Shown piece after piece: positions 22,901-37,900 of a stretch of DNA of 64,000 nucleotides. The first letter of the stretch is position 1. Each line of letters opens with the position of its first letter. The notes below the pieces were generated by a model that was not told the DNA's origin, ran no database searches, and saw only the letters and a program-made list of their open reading frames with translations. The stretch lies in NCBI RefSeq assembly GCF_027943255.1, contig NC_072892.1, positions 29,907,792 to 29,971,791 on the forward strand, written 5' to 3'. The DNA comes from Anastrepha obliqua. Lineage: Eukaryota > Arthropoda > Insecta > Diptera > Tephritidae. Made by a program: the position numbers and the translations under genes.

Positions 22901-25900
22901 TACAGTTTTTCTTTTATAAATGCGAAAATGTAAGACAGGCCGCTGGAATTGTGAATGGTGTTTATGGTGTCGATACTTCAAAAGCTAACAACATGGCGAG
23001 GAAAAAAATTCTTGCGCTACAACCAGGCTAATTCGGCCGCAAATACATAAGAAAAAGTCAGGAGAATTGCTCAATCTCTGAAGAGAGAACATCTCGAAGG
23101 TTGTGGCTTGTGTCACTGGACATTGACTATTAGGTAGGCACTAATAACTTCTAGGCTGGGAGAATTTTCTCATAAATACTGCTGAAGTTCTGGCGACGAG
23201 GAAAAGAATGAAACAGTAGAACTCTTCCTCTGTAATTCTCCAGCCTTAGCTAGGAGTAGGGAAAGGTTGTTAGGAAAATACTCATTTGACTATCTTGCGG
23301 AACTATCCGGTGTTGGGATAAAACCTATCCTACGCTTCATAAGAGCGTCTAAATGGTTCCATGATGAATAAACACTGAGGTTGCCGTACTGCACAGTGGT
23401 ATCTCAATAACTTTTTAACGGGCTATTCTAATAAAAAATCTTCAGGGGTTTTTTTACACAGAATTGGTTTAATTTATTTTAGAAAAAAAAAAATTCTTTA
23501 AGAAAAGTATGGTGGAAAAAAATATTTTTCTCATAATTTTTACCCTTCTTTACTCTGGTATTTGATTCAAAAGTACACGAAAATGAGTCTTAATTTTTCT
23601 TTAAAAAAAGTAAAAAAAAATATTTTTCTCAGAACTTGTACCCTCTTTGCATCTGCGATTTTTTCTAAAGCACATGAAATGCTGTTTAATTTATGGACCC
23701 ATGTTTTTGGAGCTCTTAGTCTACAACTCCACTCTACTGGAATGCTCGGTATGGAGTTGTAGCTTTACATTTGGCTGAAAATGCAGTTAAATGGTTAAAA
23801 ATCGTAAAGTCGAGTTACTTTTTCTTTTTGTTTGGAAAATTCATTAAAATTTGTTCAGGTTCATAAATGCAATGTTAATGAATCTTTTCAAGTTCGAAAG
23901 GCTAGGAATGCAACGAATTCTTCGAAGCCTATGACATTAAAATACCTACGGTGTTAAAATCCCTGGCAAAAATGTACTTTCCCACACATTTTTTCGGCGC
24001 CATAGATCTACCCAGCAAACAACCTATCCGCTGATTTTTTTTTAATTTTTAGACTTTTTCTTCCTTATAAATAAAATGGAGCCTCCTCTCAGCATGTTCC
24101 CTCAGCGAAAAAATTTTCAACAATCGACGGTATTTTATAGCCGCTTGAAATTTGCCCTTTGTTATGCTAAAATGCAATGGGCTATAAAACTTCTTACGCA
24201 GAAAAATTCGGACTTGGATATTATTGAGATCGAAAAAAAAAACTACGCCCACTTTCTTATGGTAACACTGAATTTCCGTCCGTCTGGCTGATGGTATAAA
24301 CTTTAATGCTCATTTTCCATGTTTTTGTTTTATTCCAAAAATCCACGGCCAGCCCAAATTAAATTTTACCAAAATGTGCGCGAATATAAAAAGTTCAGTC
24401 CGTACCCCCTTTACCAATTTGCTTACTATTTTTATTTTAATTTTTTTTTTGAATAGAAGACAATCTGCCAAAATTTGGAAAAAATCGATTTTAAAAACAA
24501 TTAAGTCAGCGCCTTTCTAGATTAAGAGGTCTTCTACCTTTGATACCTTTTTCTGATAGCGAAGAATCTATTGCACGAAAACAAATAAAGCGTTTGAGAT
24601 AGGACACCTTGATTTCAACATAACCTAGTCAGCTCGTGGTTCCATCTTATTTGATACGCATTATTCACGCAAATTGGACCATAAATCTTGCGATGAATTT
24701 TTCTCTCGAAAGCTCCTAATAACCGCCCATCGGTGTTCATCGATGTCCTGGTCTCAGCGCCATACAGTACGACCGGAAGATGAGTGATTAATAGAGCTTT
24801 TTTTCGAGCTTCGAGAAAGAACTATGCTTTGCAATTGCCTACCCAGCCCAAAGAAGCACTTATTGGCAAAAATTATTCTTCGCTGGGTCTCTAGGCTGAC
24901 GTTGTTGTTGGCGTTAATGTTGGATCCTAGATAGACAAAGTTGTCGAGTTATAGTCATCATCATCATCAGCTCGGCGTGAGCTTTAGCTTCGTTCACGAT
25001 TCGTGTCCATGCATCTTGATCCTCGGTAACAATTCTCCAATTTCTAACACGCAATGCCTTCAGGTTCATTAGAACTTCTCCAAACCATGTTAGTCTTTCA
25101 TTTTTTTGTCGGGACAGACTAGCAAGTACAGCATTTAGACCACAGCTACAACTAAGTCAATTGAACTGCATTCGGATTGCAAATAAGTCCATTGAACTGC
25201 ACTCGGGTGACCTTTTTAATTTTCTTTAAGTCTAATCGACCTCCGAAGAAATCTGAGTAGATCGTGGCATCACGGTGGTCAGCGTGGTCAGCCACAGCTT
25301 CTTAACATATCAGTGGCTAAGACCACAAGCCTGATTCGAGCGAAGTCCGGGCAGACGCTCAGAAAGTAGTACGCCATCTCATCTTCCTCTTCACAAGTTA
25401 GGCAGAGTGCATTGTCTGAGAGGCTCACCTTTTCCATGTGCTTTGGCCATAGAAAGTGGCCCATCATCAGTCCAACCAGCTGCCTACAGTTCCTTCTGCT
25501 TAGTGACAGGAGGAACTGCAACAGTCGATCGGATATGACAGGTTACATCACATTTGCCCATCTGCAGCCTCTCTCAGCCTGCCAAGCTCGCTTGTGGGTT
25601 AGAGTAACCCGTTTATTAACCGTGGCTTTGTTGGCTGCAGAAGAGAGTGGCAGAACGAGATCCGGGCCAAGGAAGTTGGTCTCAGAGCCCATCCTAGCTA
25701 AAGAGTCAGAGGTCTCCTTACCCGCGATACCCACGTGTCCCGGGACGCATGTTAACATCAAGATATTATGTCTGCCGACATAGTTCAACCTGAATTTACG
25801 TTACTCAACTACCCTTGAAGTGGTTGAAGGGGTGTCTAAGGTCATGAGCGCAACTTTGCTGTCGCTGTTAGCTTTAGACGTCCTCGTGCTTTAGGCGCTA

Positions 25901-28900
25901 CGGGGTGGTATGACATGTTTGATTTTTTGGGGCTTTAATTTCTCATGCGCGTAATATGACCCCACCATCACAGTCTTTGGGACTGGGCGTATTTCACGAT
26001 GCCCTCGCCATTACAAAGCTGCAGCATTTCTTCATTGTAGCGTAGCCGGTAGATACCATCTTGCAGTCGTAGCGGACCAAACACCCTTCGCAGCACTTTT
26101 CGCTCGAATACTCGTAGACACGAGAGACCTTTAGAATTCCATTGACCAACATGCACGACTGGCCGTATTAATAATTAGTATAGACGTCGTTTTCAATCTC
26201 TCGTAAAAAGTTTAGATTTGAATAGTTTGGTTTGGAGCGAAATATGTTCGGTTTCCTGCAGCAATCCTGCCTTGTATTGTGCCGTGGTAGCTATTGTGGA
26301 TTGCACGCCCTCGAAACTGTAAGTGCCAATTACCATGTCTACTGGCTCTCTTCTCTCCATCTTGCGTGAAATCTTGAGATATTTGGTTTTTTCTGCATTT
26401 ATTTTGAGTCCTACGGTATCAGCGCCTTTCTCGATGTTGAAAAAAAGTTCGGTTAGGTATTTCAATTTTGCGCCATTATCGCGATGTCATCGCCATATGC
26501 AATGGTTTTGCCCTGGCTACTTTATTTATAGTAATAGAAGTATGTATTTTTGTTCTGCACATATCTCATATTGGTCATTTTGTAAGTGGTACAATTGTAG
26601 TCACTCTGGAACTAGAATTATTTCCCCCATCAAGCGCCGGTCCATGAACTGGAATATTTACTGAGTAGTTTGGCTTTTCACCGCCGGGTATTTGCGCGTA
26701 GATATAATACAACACCTTAGCACCTACACCTATGCGCTACATTGCTGAGTTCATTATACAGTTCCACTTACCATACGCACATACGAGTAAATACGTACCG
26801 ATGGGCCCGCATACTTTCGGGAAAGTCCAACTGACACCAATTCAACGGAAGAAGGTCTATTGCACGCCGCATGCCACTATTTAGGCTGCAAAACAAAAAC
26901 AAAACGAATGCAGGAGAAGAAACAAAATAAGATTAAGCAACCAATTACGCACACATTCATGCACAAATGGGTACATGGCACATACATACATACATACATT
27001 AATATGTAGATATAAACGCAATAACATCAACGCCAACCAAACGGAAAATGTAAACAAAGTGGTAGCCGTCAGCTAACTGGCTGATAGATGTACCGAATAT
27101 CACCGCAATGCCAGTGTGGCGCACCAGGAAAAACACAAACCGTCAGTGCGCGCCAAAAAAGAGCTCGTTCTTCTTCCAACCGGCTGCTTGAGAATGCCAC
27201 GGCGAAGAACGAACATCTGTTCGGCGTGGCGAACGATTACAAACAATAGTTCACCTGGCCGTGTCAATAGGAAGGAACAACCCCTGAGCCGTAGGTAGTG
27301 TTGGGCAAGGACTGCCAAGACAGCTGAAAACGTCGTCGAATGCGTTTCCCTGTGTGTGTGTTTCAGTCAACGTCTTAAGAAATGCAAACAAAGTCGTCTA
27401 AGGCAAGGCGCTCTGCCTTTAAGAAAAATCAAAACGCTCTTTTTAAAAGAATTTGCGCGCGCATAAGTCTCAACTGAAATTTCATTTTGGCTTTTGGCGT
27501 GCGTGTGCATGTGTGTGTGTGTGATATTCTTTACCGAATTGCATTCATCAAATTCATGCCTTTTCAATTTCTCCTGCTTATTTGCATTTTTCGGGGTATT
27601 TTGTCGGGGGTTGCCTTCAGCAAATGCAGTTGAAAATGAAAAAAAATTCTTTCTTACACTTTAAGGGTTGTTCTCGAGTAAGTCACCGAAGACGTTATTG
27701 TTATTTCTGTGGCTATTGTTTTGTTTCTTCGTTTTTTTGTTGGTTTTCATTTACTGTAGCTTGGCATTGCTTCGTATTGCTTTATCCAGTTACATTTCGC
27801 ATAGGTACGAGCACAATTCATAATGTTCTTGTGCCTTCGTTTGACTCTATGTTCCCACTTTGACTTAGACTTCAAAATGGGTGGGAATACTTTTCGGTTG
27901 GCTTTTGCGCCGCTCTTGGATAAAAGTTAAACAGAAGCGTAAATCATAAGGCGAAGTGTGCTAGTGTTGCTCCTTGTAAGGGTGCAAATATTTATATGTC
28001 ATATTTATGCGCGGCAACTGTGGGAATATTTTTAAATGATAGCGAAAACAGACGTTGAAAGATAATGGATGCTAAGACGTTTGCAAGGAATTATTTCAAT
28101 AGCAGTCGACTGCAGCTCGTGTCCATAAATTAGGTTTTCAGCATATTTCAGAGGTCTCTCTCTCTAACTTTACTTGATATCCTCCACTTTAAAGCCTCTT
28201 ACAAAAGGACGAGTATGATAAGAGACTTACAGTGTTTGACACTTATTTATGTAGAACTTTGAGTACTGGTGACTAAGAAGATGAAATTCTTGAATATTTT
28301 AATTATTCATGGCCGTCGCAGCCGAATGGTTGTGTGCGTAACTACCATACGGGGGCTACCATTTACAGGGCTGGTTAGCTCAAAGGCTTCTAATTGTTTT
28401 TGAAACCTACGAAACTCCGCGCGTCTTAGGTCGTTATGAAAACTGTTACATGCGCACAGATTCTTTTCCAATTGTCAGCTGACTTTAGCAGAAAGTCTAC
28501 AATATTTTCTCCGTTAAAGATTTTAAAGGTTTCTGGTGCATAGCGTGGGCGTTGGAACAAGACGCAGTCAACATCTTCTTCCACCTCCATGCAGATTGGG
28601 CAATTTGGTGAACTGTCATGACCAAATCTGTGGAGGTATTTTCTAAATACCCCATGCCTTGAAAGGAATTGAGTAAGGTAGTAATTTGTTCCGCCATGGT
28701 TCCTTTCTAGCCACATCGTAAGGGTGGGTATTAGCTCATGTGTTTATCTACACTTAGGTTATCTGTTCCACCGGCTTGACAGTGGGCGTTCGAATGGCGT
28801 CCTTCTTCGGCTTGCTCTACCGCCTTGTTCGGATAGCTTTATGTTTACTAACTTCTTTTCTTTTACCAAAATGTCAACCGGTATTAGTCCCGGAATTACG

Positions 28901-31900
28901 AATCAAGCGTCATCAAAAATTGTATGAAAGCCGTAGATAGTCCGCAAAGCGCTTAGCCGATAGTTGGATAATAGTTTTCTTGTCTAGTTACTTATGTTTT
29001 ATGCATCAGCCCAATTGGGTGCCGCAGGTAAAATGACCGAGCTAACAAACCCTACTATATAGTATCCCTTTGCTATGGCTATGACCGCCGTTGTTTGGCA
29101 TTATTCATCCCAGACAGGCCTGCACTTTCGATGCCTTTTTCACACATATTCAGGTGCGTTTTGAAGTTTAAACGACTATCAAACATCACCCAAGTATTTA
29201 ATAGATTTAGGTTTTGAATGGATAGTTACAGTCCCAACATTTACCTTTATAAATTCGACTGCCTTCTCGCTGCCTATTAAAACCGCATCAGTTTTGTGCT
29301 CAAATAATTCCAAGTTAATGGACGTCAACCAAACCCTGATCCTATTTACTGATTCGCTGGCGATCCTTTCAATATCTTCGATGTGGTTTTCCATCATTAC
29401 CATCACCCAAGAATCCAATGACTTTGGTTCTATGTTGGAGGCGAATCCAATCTTAGAGCACCGTCATACATTAGGCTCCATAGTAGTGGGCCCAAAACTG
29501 ATGCATGGGGATCCCCCTGCTCTTACATTGTACTCCTCAATACCTTTGTCGGTTCTAAACCACAGTTTACAGTCCGAAAAATAGTTTTCAATTATTCTGA
29601 TAATATAACTAGGCGCACTTACATTTATGACTTCTATAAGTAGTATGCCTTGCCAGCGAGCTGTGTTAAAAGCAGAGTTACTAAAGCGTAATATTATTTT
29701 TCCCCGCCACACACTCTTGCCCTCAATGGCTTCTGCTGCTACTTCCAAAACGCATTTGATAGCATCCACTGTTGAGCGAGATTTCCCAGAGCCGAAGTGA
29801 TGTGTGGATAAAATACCTTTACCTTCTGCAAAGGAAGACAGCTTGTCGATAAGAAAATTCTCTCAAGAATTTTTTCCATTGTATCTAGTGAGCATATCGG
29901 TCGGTAATACTCGGGTTCACAAGGAACGGGCACTAGGACTTACATCTTCCAACTTTTTGGGAAACAATAAAACTCATTCTACTTATGGAAGATATGATTC
30001 TGCTATGAAAAATTGTACCTCGACCAAAACCAATACGCGAGAGTTTGCACTGGGATAAGGGTAGTGAAGTGACTTTAATTCATTTGTGCCCAGAGAGAAA
30101 AGTGCAACTCCGTGGCCCAAAGGAAAAATTAACACATCTGCGAAGAGATGAAGCAGGTGACCTCTCTGAGCTGCAGTGCGTGGACTTGCAACAAAATTGC
30201 GATATATTTTTTAAAACTAAATGTATCCATTTATTCACTTTCTCAGGAACAAAACTTTTGCAAACAAAATTAAAACATTTTGAACTGTCAACTGCTAATT
30301 GATTGCACTCAGCTTAACTGAGTGTGTCTCAAATGCAATGCCGATTCACATTTTAATATGCAAAATACCATCTTTGATTACCGACAACTTTGTGACAGCT
30401 CGTGAACTGTTATGTGGGTTGAAGTTGTTCAGATTCTTTTTTAGATTTAAGTTATATTTTCCATTACGTTAATCATTTTCTTAAAGTGCCTATTTGTTGT
30501 TAGTTGTTAGGTCACTAAAATTCCAAATCCAAGCAGTGGGTCTTCCGTGAGCTCTTAATATTTCAGTCAATGTTTTGCCTTATCCACAACTAATCGATTT
30601 GATGATTGCAGGGAACGACTTAGCTGATAAATTGGCAGATGAAAGCTCTGCAAGTATGCCACTAGACCCTGAACCTTTTCTAGGTGTCAATTCCGCATCG
30701 ATTCAACTATGGATTGACGACTTCATGAGGTCTACTCACAGAGGTCGTTGGTCTGAGTTGAACTCGTGCAGAGTAGCCAAGTGCTTTGTGAAAGAAACAA
30801 GCAGGACAACAGCGACCTTCCTCCTAAAACTCAGCAGGAAGGACCTGAGAGTACTGGTGGGTGTAATCATAGGGACAACGTCTGTGGTCAGCATATGACT
30901 ACCATGGGGGTCGTAGATAGCCCGATATGCCTATCCTGTCTTGAGAATGGCCACACTGCAGAGCATTTTCTTTGTAGCTGTCCTGCATTTTCCAGAATCA
31001 GACTTAGGATACTCGGTTGCGATACACTGAGTATGGGCAAAGTTCATACTCTTCCTTTTCCGAATCTCTTAAAATTCATCAATGAATCCAAGAGATTTGT
31101 GGAAGAGTGACCTCAAACTAATTTTTCCGTTTTTACCATCCACCTTCTATCTTTCCTATCTCTATTCTTTCTACTGAAATCTATACAGGTGTGGTACAAT
31201 GGTCTACTGACTGTGTGCTTGCACTTGTCCAACCCCCCACAAATTTAATCTAATCTAATCTAATCGATTTGATGAGTAGAACCTATAAAAATTATAATGC
31301 TGTAGAAGGGTTTCCTGTGTGGGTTAAGTTACACAGTCGCTAATAGCAATGCAAATCTCGACATGTACACTCAATCAGTTATTTTTAGATTTTGGTATTT
31401 TGTTTTGTTTTTCAAACTCGGTTTTGTTTTTATATTTTGGTTGGTGTTTTTTGTTTATCAAATTCGGTTTAGTTTAGACTTTGGTTGGTAATGTTTTGGA
31501 GTTTTTTTTTAATCCGTTTGTTTATTTACAATTTCGTTGGTTTTTGTTATTCAAATCCGATTTTATTCAATTTTGGTTGGCTATTTTATTTTTAATTTTT
31601 TAATAATTTTTTTTTTTTTTGTTTTTTTAATTCAGTTCTTTTTAGATTTTGGTAATTTTTTTTTTGTTTTTTAATCATTTTTTTTTTAATTCAGTTATTT
31701 TGACATTTTGGTAATTTTTTGTTTTTGTTTTTCAAACTCAATTTTGTTTTTAGATTTTGGTTGGAGTTTTTTGTTTATCAAATTCGGTTTAGTTTAGACT
31801 TTGGTTGGTAATTTTTTGAAATTTTTTCTAAGTCCGTTTGTTTATTTAGAATTTGGTTGATTTTATTTATTTTCAATCCGATTTGTTTTCAATTTTGCTT

Positions 31901-34900
31901 GGTTATTTTATTTTTAATTTTTTAATAATTTTTTTTAATTCAGTTATTTTTACATTTTGGTAATTTTTTTCTTGTTTTTTAATCATTTTTTTTTTAATTC
32001 AGTTATTTTTACATTTTGGTAATTTTTTGTTTTTGTTTTTCAAACTCAATTTTGTTTTTAGATTTTGCTTGGAGTTTTTTGTTTATCAAATTCGGTTTAG
32101 TTTTAGGCTTTGGTTGGTAATTTCTTGAAATTTGTTTTGAAATTTTTTTTTAAATCCGTTTGTTTATTTAGAATAGTTGGTTTTTTTATTTTCAATATTA
32201 AGTTGGTTTTATTATTTTTTTAACAAATGAGCAACCGTTGCTGGATGGCCCCTACTGTGGAAAACTTTTCGGTTGCTGCGCTCGTAAACGGGTTTGGTTT
32301 TTTGCGTGTGTGTGTGTTTTCTATAAATATCTCTATTTGCTGCCTTGTGTGTGGGTGTGTGTAACAGCCATATGTGTGTGTGAAACAATGAAATCAAATG
32401 CAACTTAATAGTGAATTGTGAGCTATGACGACGCCACACAACTTTTTGTTTATCCATTTGGTTGCAGGCTGCTTTTTTTTTTGTTTGCAATTAAATAAAC
32501 CTTGTAATATTATGGATTAGCATAAAAAGTATGAGATTGCGAGTTTGTTGTTGTTTTTTTTTTTTTTGCTATAAGATCCATAAGAATGCAACAAAGAAAA
32601 AGCCTTTTCCAAGTAAAAACGCGCAGTTGTTTTTCAAAGCATTTTATATCGCAGCGCGCAATTGCAATATGCATTCCCGCATCAACTGCGGGCTTACCAC
32701 GTTTTTACGTATAAAAGTGCGAGACTTGCAACACACCACATGAAACCACAAACCCCGCAGCTGAAAATTGACAATTAAGGAGTGACAGGTTAACTGTTGG
32801 CAATTGTTGTAGAGAGGAAGGAAATCAATGTGTCTGCCGTTAAGCGTCGTTACCACCCGAACTGTGTCCTTTAACGGGCGGAATTATAATGAGTTAATTT
32901 GAATATATGAAATGGTTTAATAGAATGAAAAAGTGTGAATGCACACAAAGGCAATTGACACCTTTAATGCGTTTTAGCGCAAAGTTTCGTTTGGTTTAAT
33001 TAGCAAGTTCCTGCGCATGGAATGCTTAAGTTGGAAGTAATGCTTGTAACTCTTGAGGCCGTTCAAAATATTGCGCTCACAAAATGGCATAAAAATAATG
33101 TAAAAAAATGGAGCTGGGAAAAAGGGTGAGATTTCATAATAACATTTTGAGTTTGAATGAAATTGAAGCCACGCGCTTTTTGTAATATTTACTGGCAGCT
33201 ATTTTTATTTCATGAAAGCGTTGCTAAGCTAAAATCATTCTTCCTCAACTTAGAAGTAGATTGGAGATCAAATCTCTTGTGCGTACAGCTAACATTTCTC
33301 CGATCTGGGTGTCAGGACATAGGAACATAAAGAGAAGTGAAATTGCTGATGTGCCTGCCAGGAAGGGGACTGAATTGGTCTCAGAGACCTCCTACCCGGG
33401 CATCGCCATCCCGCGGACAGTTGTTAAAGTGGAACTACTCAATTTTTTTTCTCAGAAAAGCGCAGAAGAGATGGACCTCCATGTCTTCATGTGCTATTTT
33501 GGAAACCCTTTGATCCCAGTACAATGGACGCAGAACGCGAAAAGTCCCGGAAACTCCACGCCGTTCAATTTTCATCGGCACACACGCGGAAAAGCTAGGG
33601 TTAGCATGTTACCTCCATTGCAGAAGCTGTGAGTGCCTTTTAGAGAAGGTGACTGTTGAACACTATCTCTGTAAATGTCCAGGGCTGGCAGTTAGACGAT
33701 TAAGGTCACTAGGTGCTCCTTTCTTCGACAGCCTGGGGCAGTGCGGCAACCTAAATGCCATCAATCTTCTCCATTATATCAGCAGCTCTGGCTGGCTGTA
33801 GATATCTGCCTATTGGCGGTCTTATATTGGTATCAAAACGGTAGTGGTACTTGAGGAGTGCCTGACTGCCACTTCAACCATTTCACCTACCTACCTACCT
33901 TAGCAGTAGAAGTAACTTTAGAGAGGTCTGACTCAAATTAATTGTAAAATTCGTTTATGGAATTATACTTACACGAAAAGAAATCAAAGACTAAGGAATT
34001 TGAGAAGGGATTCAGTTTTCTTAAACTTCTATAAATTGAGGCATTTATTGCATAACTACCTTTGACTTGTTTCACGAAGAAAAGTTCATTAAACCGCGCA
34101 CAGCGTTGAGGAATATGAAAATTAATGCAATATAAAAGAAAGAGGCAGTCAATAATCTCGTTAATAATGCCAAAAGCAAATGAGAGAGAGAGAGAGAGAA
34201 TAGCGCTCATTTACTGAGTTTAAGTTGATTGCACTCAAGTTGGATGAGCTTAAGTCTTCTAATATGGCAATCAAAATAAGGTCTCGGAGTAAAGACGGCA
34301 TATTCAAGGTTGGATCGAACTAAGGACGTATGCAAAACATGCATGGTTCACGGATCACTGAAAGCACTGCTAAAACGGCGAATGAAAGCTCGCATAGCAA
34401 AAGCAAGCATTTGGCAATGGTACATTAATGCGGTTTAGGAATAAAAAGTTTGAGCCAAAAATAACACCCAGGTCGCAGATCTCATGCAAAGTAGAGAGAC
34501 GAGGGTTGCTAAGAGAGTTAGTTAAAGTTAGTTAGTTAATCCAAGAGAGTAAAATTAAGAGAGTAAAATGGAACGAAATTTTGTGAAGAAACATAGAAAC
34601 ATTTACTTGTATTAAAGGGACAGATACCTATAATTATTTTCCCTTATTTTCATTAAAAATATTTAAAACGAAGAAGTCAATATATTTTTTTCAAAATTGG
34701 CACACAGTTTATTTATAATATACATTAAAATAATATATTTTTTTTTTTTTATATTTTAATCATTTAAAATGGCGGATGTACACTCAATTCTTCCAGGAAG
34801 ATCGCAGCGGGGATTCCCAATCGGCGGGCATTGTAGCATTGGCGTCAGTGTCCTGACCAAAAATTTTTTTAAACGTCATAATTTCTATATGAATTAAAAA

Positions 34901-37900
34901 AATGGAAAAAAAATTCGCGGAATAAAATGCTTAAAAAAATGAATTTTGGGGAGAATTTTCCTACTATTTCTGCTTCGAAAACATTATTTTTGATGCTTTC
35001 CATTTCAATTCAACCGGGCTATTCGGGCCATGTTCTTCGATTTCGATGAAACTTAAATATGTTGCTCTGTGGTCAAAATAATGAGACACGTATTTTTTTG
35101 TTCGCCCGAAAAAAAATTTTTTCAAGAGTTATCGACAATTTTGTTTTTCGAAGTGCGAAACAGGTTTTTTACTCAAAAATTCATTACTGAATAACAACTC
35201 ATTTTAGCTACTGGGCATTCAGCCTAATTGAAGTTTGAGGTGTCCTCTTGATTTGGAAAAAATTATAAAAAAAATACACTTTTTGAAATATTGAATTTCG
35301 AAAAAATTTCAATTTTTTTTCTTTTTTGCTAAATAAAAAATTTTCAACTACTTTTTTGCAATTGTTTCTACATGAAGTCGCTCGTGTAAGTAATTACGAT
35401 CATTTTGAACCCAGAATTATTAAAATCGGTTCATATTTGACTAAGTTATGGGCGTTTAAAAAAAATGTTTTCTTATATAATTAAAAAAAATCGAGCTTAG
35501 CCGAAAAACAAAATTGCCGATAACTCTTGAAAAAAAATTTTTTCGGGCGAACAAAAAAATACGTGTCTCATTATTTTGACCAGAGAGCAACATATTTAAG
35601 TTTCATCGAAATCGAAGGCCCGAATAGCCCGGTTGAATTGAAATGGAAAGCATCTTTTTCGAAAAATTTTCGGAAACTTGTAAATTCACATCGAAAGTAA
35701 TACCATAAAAAGATGTGTGCAAAATTTCAGGGAGATCGGTCAATAACTTTTCGAGTTATCGTGTACACCAAATTTTTTTTTTGAAATTTTCCTTAAGTTG
35801 TAGGCAATTTTTTTGACACCACACAGTAACTTTATTAATATCAATTTAGAGCTTAATCGAATCGGACGGCTTACGAGTGGTGGAATAGATTTTTAAGTCG
35901 TCCGCATTTAAAAGGTAATTTGCATATGTAAAGTATTCACAAATAGCATCAATAAAAATTACAAAGAGTAAGAGCCCAAAGTACTGCACTACTCAACGGA
36001 GCTACAAAAAGGTACGCGAAAATATTATCAACAACAACCACACAGTTACGACGGAAGATATACGATTTTGTTCGAGTTAAGTTCAAAAGGGCATGAAACC
36101 CCAGACTAGCTAGTTTGGCCATCAAATGTGGGTGACTAACTTTGTCAAATGCCTCCGAAAAGTCGGTATGGAGCGTATCAACGTGCAGATAATCACTAAA
36201 GGTAGGCATGCAAACAGAAAGCAGGGTTAGTGACTGTGGACCTACCCCAGACATGAAGCCATGCTGGTAGTTAGAAATTGAGCGCATGACTGAAAACTGC
36301 ACCTGGGGTTTGACTATGTATCCAAATAGTTTAGCAACAGTCGACAACTTAGAAATAGATCTGTGTTTAGTTATGTCTTTCTTACTTCAAACTTTTGTCT
36401 CACACTCATGAATGCAAGAGTAACCACTGGAATATCACTTGGAAATTATAATTGTATAATTAATTCTTTCATCATGCGAGTTCCTCAAAAGTCGAAGCGT
36501 CTCGCTTGCAAGTTCTTTCCGCTTTGTTCGCAATTCAACGACACTCTTCTTCCTCTCAACTGCAAAGGGCACGCGAATTTCAGCTCGGTGCCAGTGAATG
36601 CTGATTTTTTAATATTATTTCTTCAAAAGTGACACTTTTCATGGCATACGTAGAAACAGAGAAGATATATGTATGTATGTATGTATATATGTCTGTGCAT
36701 TCACACACATACATATGCACGCACTTAGGTGGCAAGCAGTGAATGTGATTTCCTCGCCGACTCGAATGTAATTGCGAGTACCCGCCCGCCTTATTGATAA
36801 GCCTATGTGCCACCTTCAAGCACCATATCCCTCATCATCATCACCCCCCCCCAGAGCTGCATTTGCGCCTGTGTTTGGCTGTATTGGTGATTTTCATTGA
36901 CTTATTCCCATCAGGAGCGTGATGACAACATTTCAAACTTTAGCTGTAGGGCTATAAAAGTACTTTTTCCTAACGGTAATCCGTTTCTTGCTGCCGCCCT
37001 ACCCCTTGCAAACAGCAGGTGCGGTTATAATGAAGTAATTGGCAACACTTTTCGCATTCAGTTTTGGTTTTGTATGTTTGCGCAGGACTTTTTTGCTTGC
37101 TTTCTTTGCATTCGACTGCAGAAAAGTCAACCCAATGCAACACAGCCAAGTCATCATATTTTCACGCAACCTAACCTAGAAGTACACTTAACCTCAAAAT
37201 TCAAAAAAAGGTAAAAAATTGACGAGCTCATGACATGGGCATAACGAGAGGTCCCTGATGTCTCCTACAAAAAAGTGTGAATTGTGTGAAAATGAAATAT
37301 GCTTATACACACATATACACATATGCACATGCATGTGCATATGTATGTGTATATGTAAGTATATTTGTAAGTAGGTAAGTGTTCATCAAGTGTGTAGGTA
37401 CGGTATGGTTCAGTATTAACTCGCCTGTTTGTGGTTGGCTAGCATTTCTTTTAAAAAGCTGTTGAGTTCCTTTTCATTCCAGCGAGTATCCTTGAGCGCT
37501 CTCAAGCATGCGTCTATGTACGTATTATTACGCGCGCATGTGTGTGCCTATGCCGGCACGTTAGTTTCCCGCTTTGAGTGCAGCAAATAGGCACTTTTCG
37601 CTTGCGACTTGGAGGGCCATTTCAATAGCTGATCGGCCTCTAGCTAAGTTTTCGTCTTATTCCGCTACTTAATGCAGCGCGCATTTTGCGCTTTTTTCCC
37701 CCCTCTTTTTTGTTTTTTGAAGAGTGCTGGCATTTTTTATTTGCGCTGTAAGTTTTTATTTCCAACATCTTAAATAAACTAATTAGCTTTTGTTTACATG
37801 TTGCATAATCAACTTTTTTTGCGAAATTAAATTATGCTGCCACTCACTATTTTAGTCGTCATTATATCAACGTCATAGACACATAATCCCATACAATATA

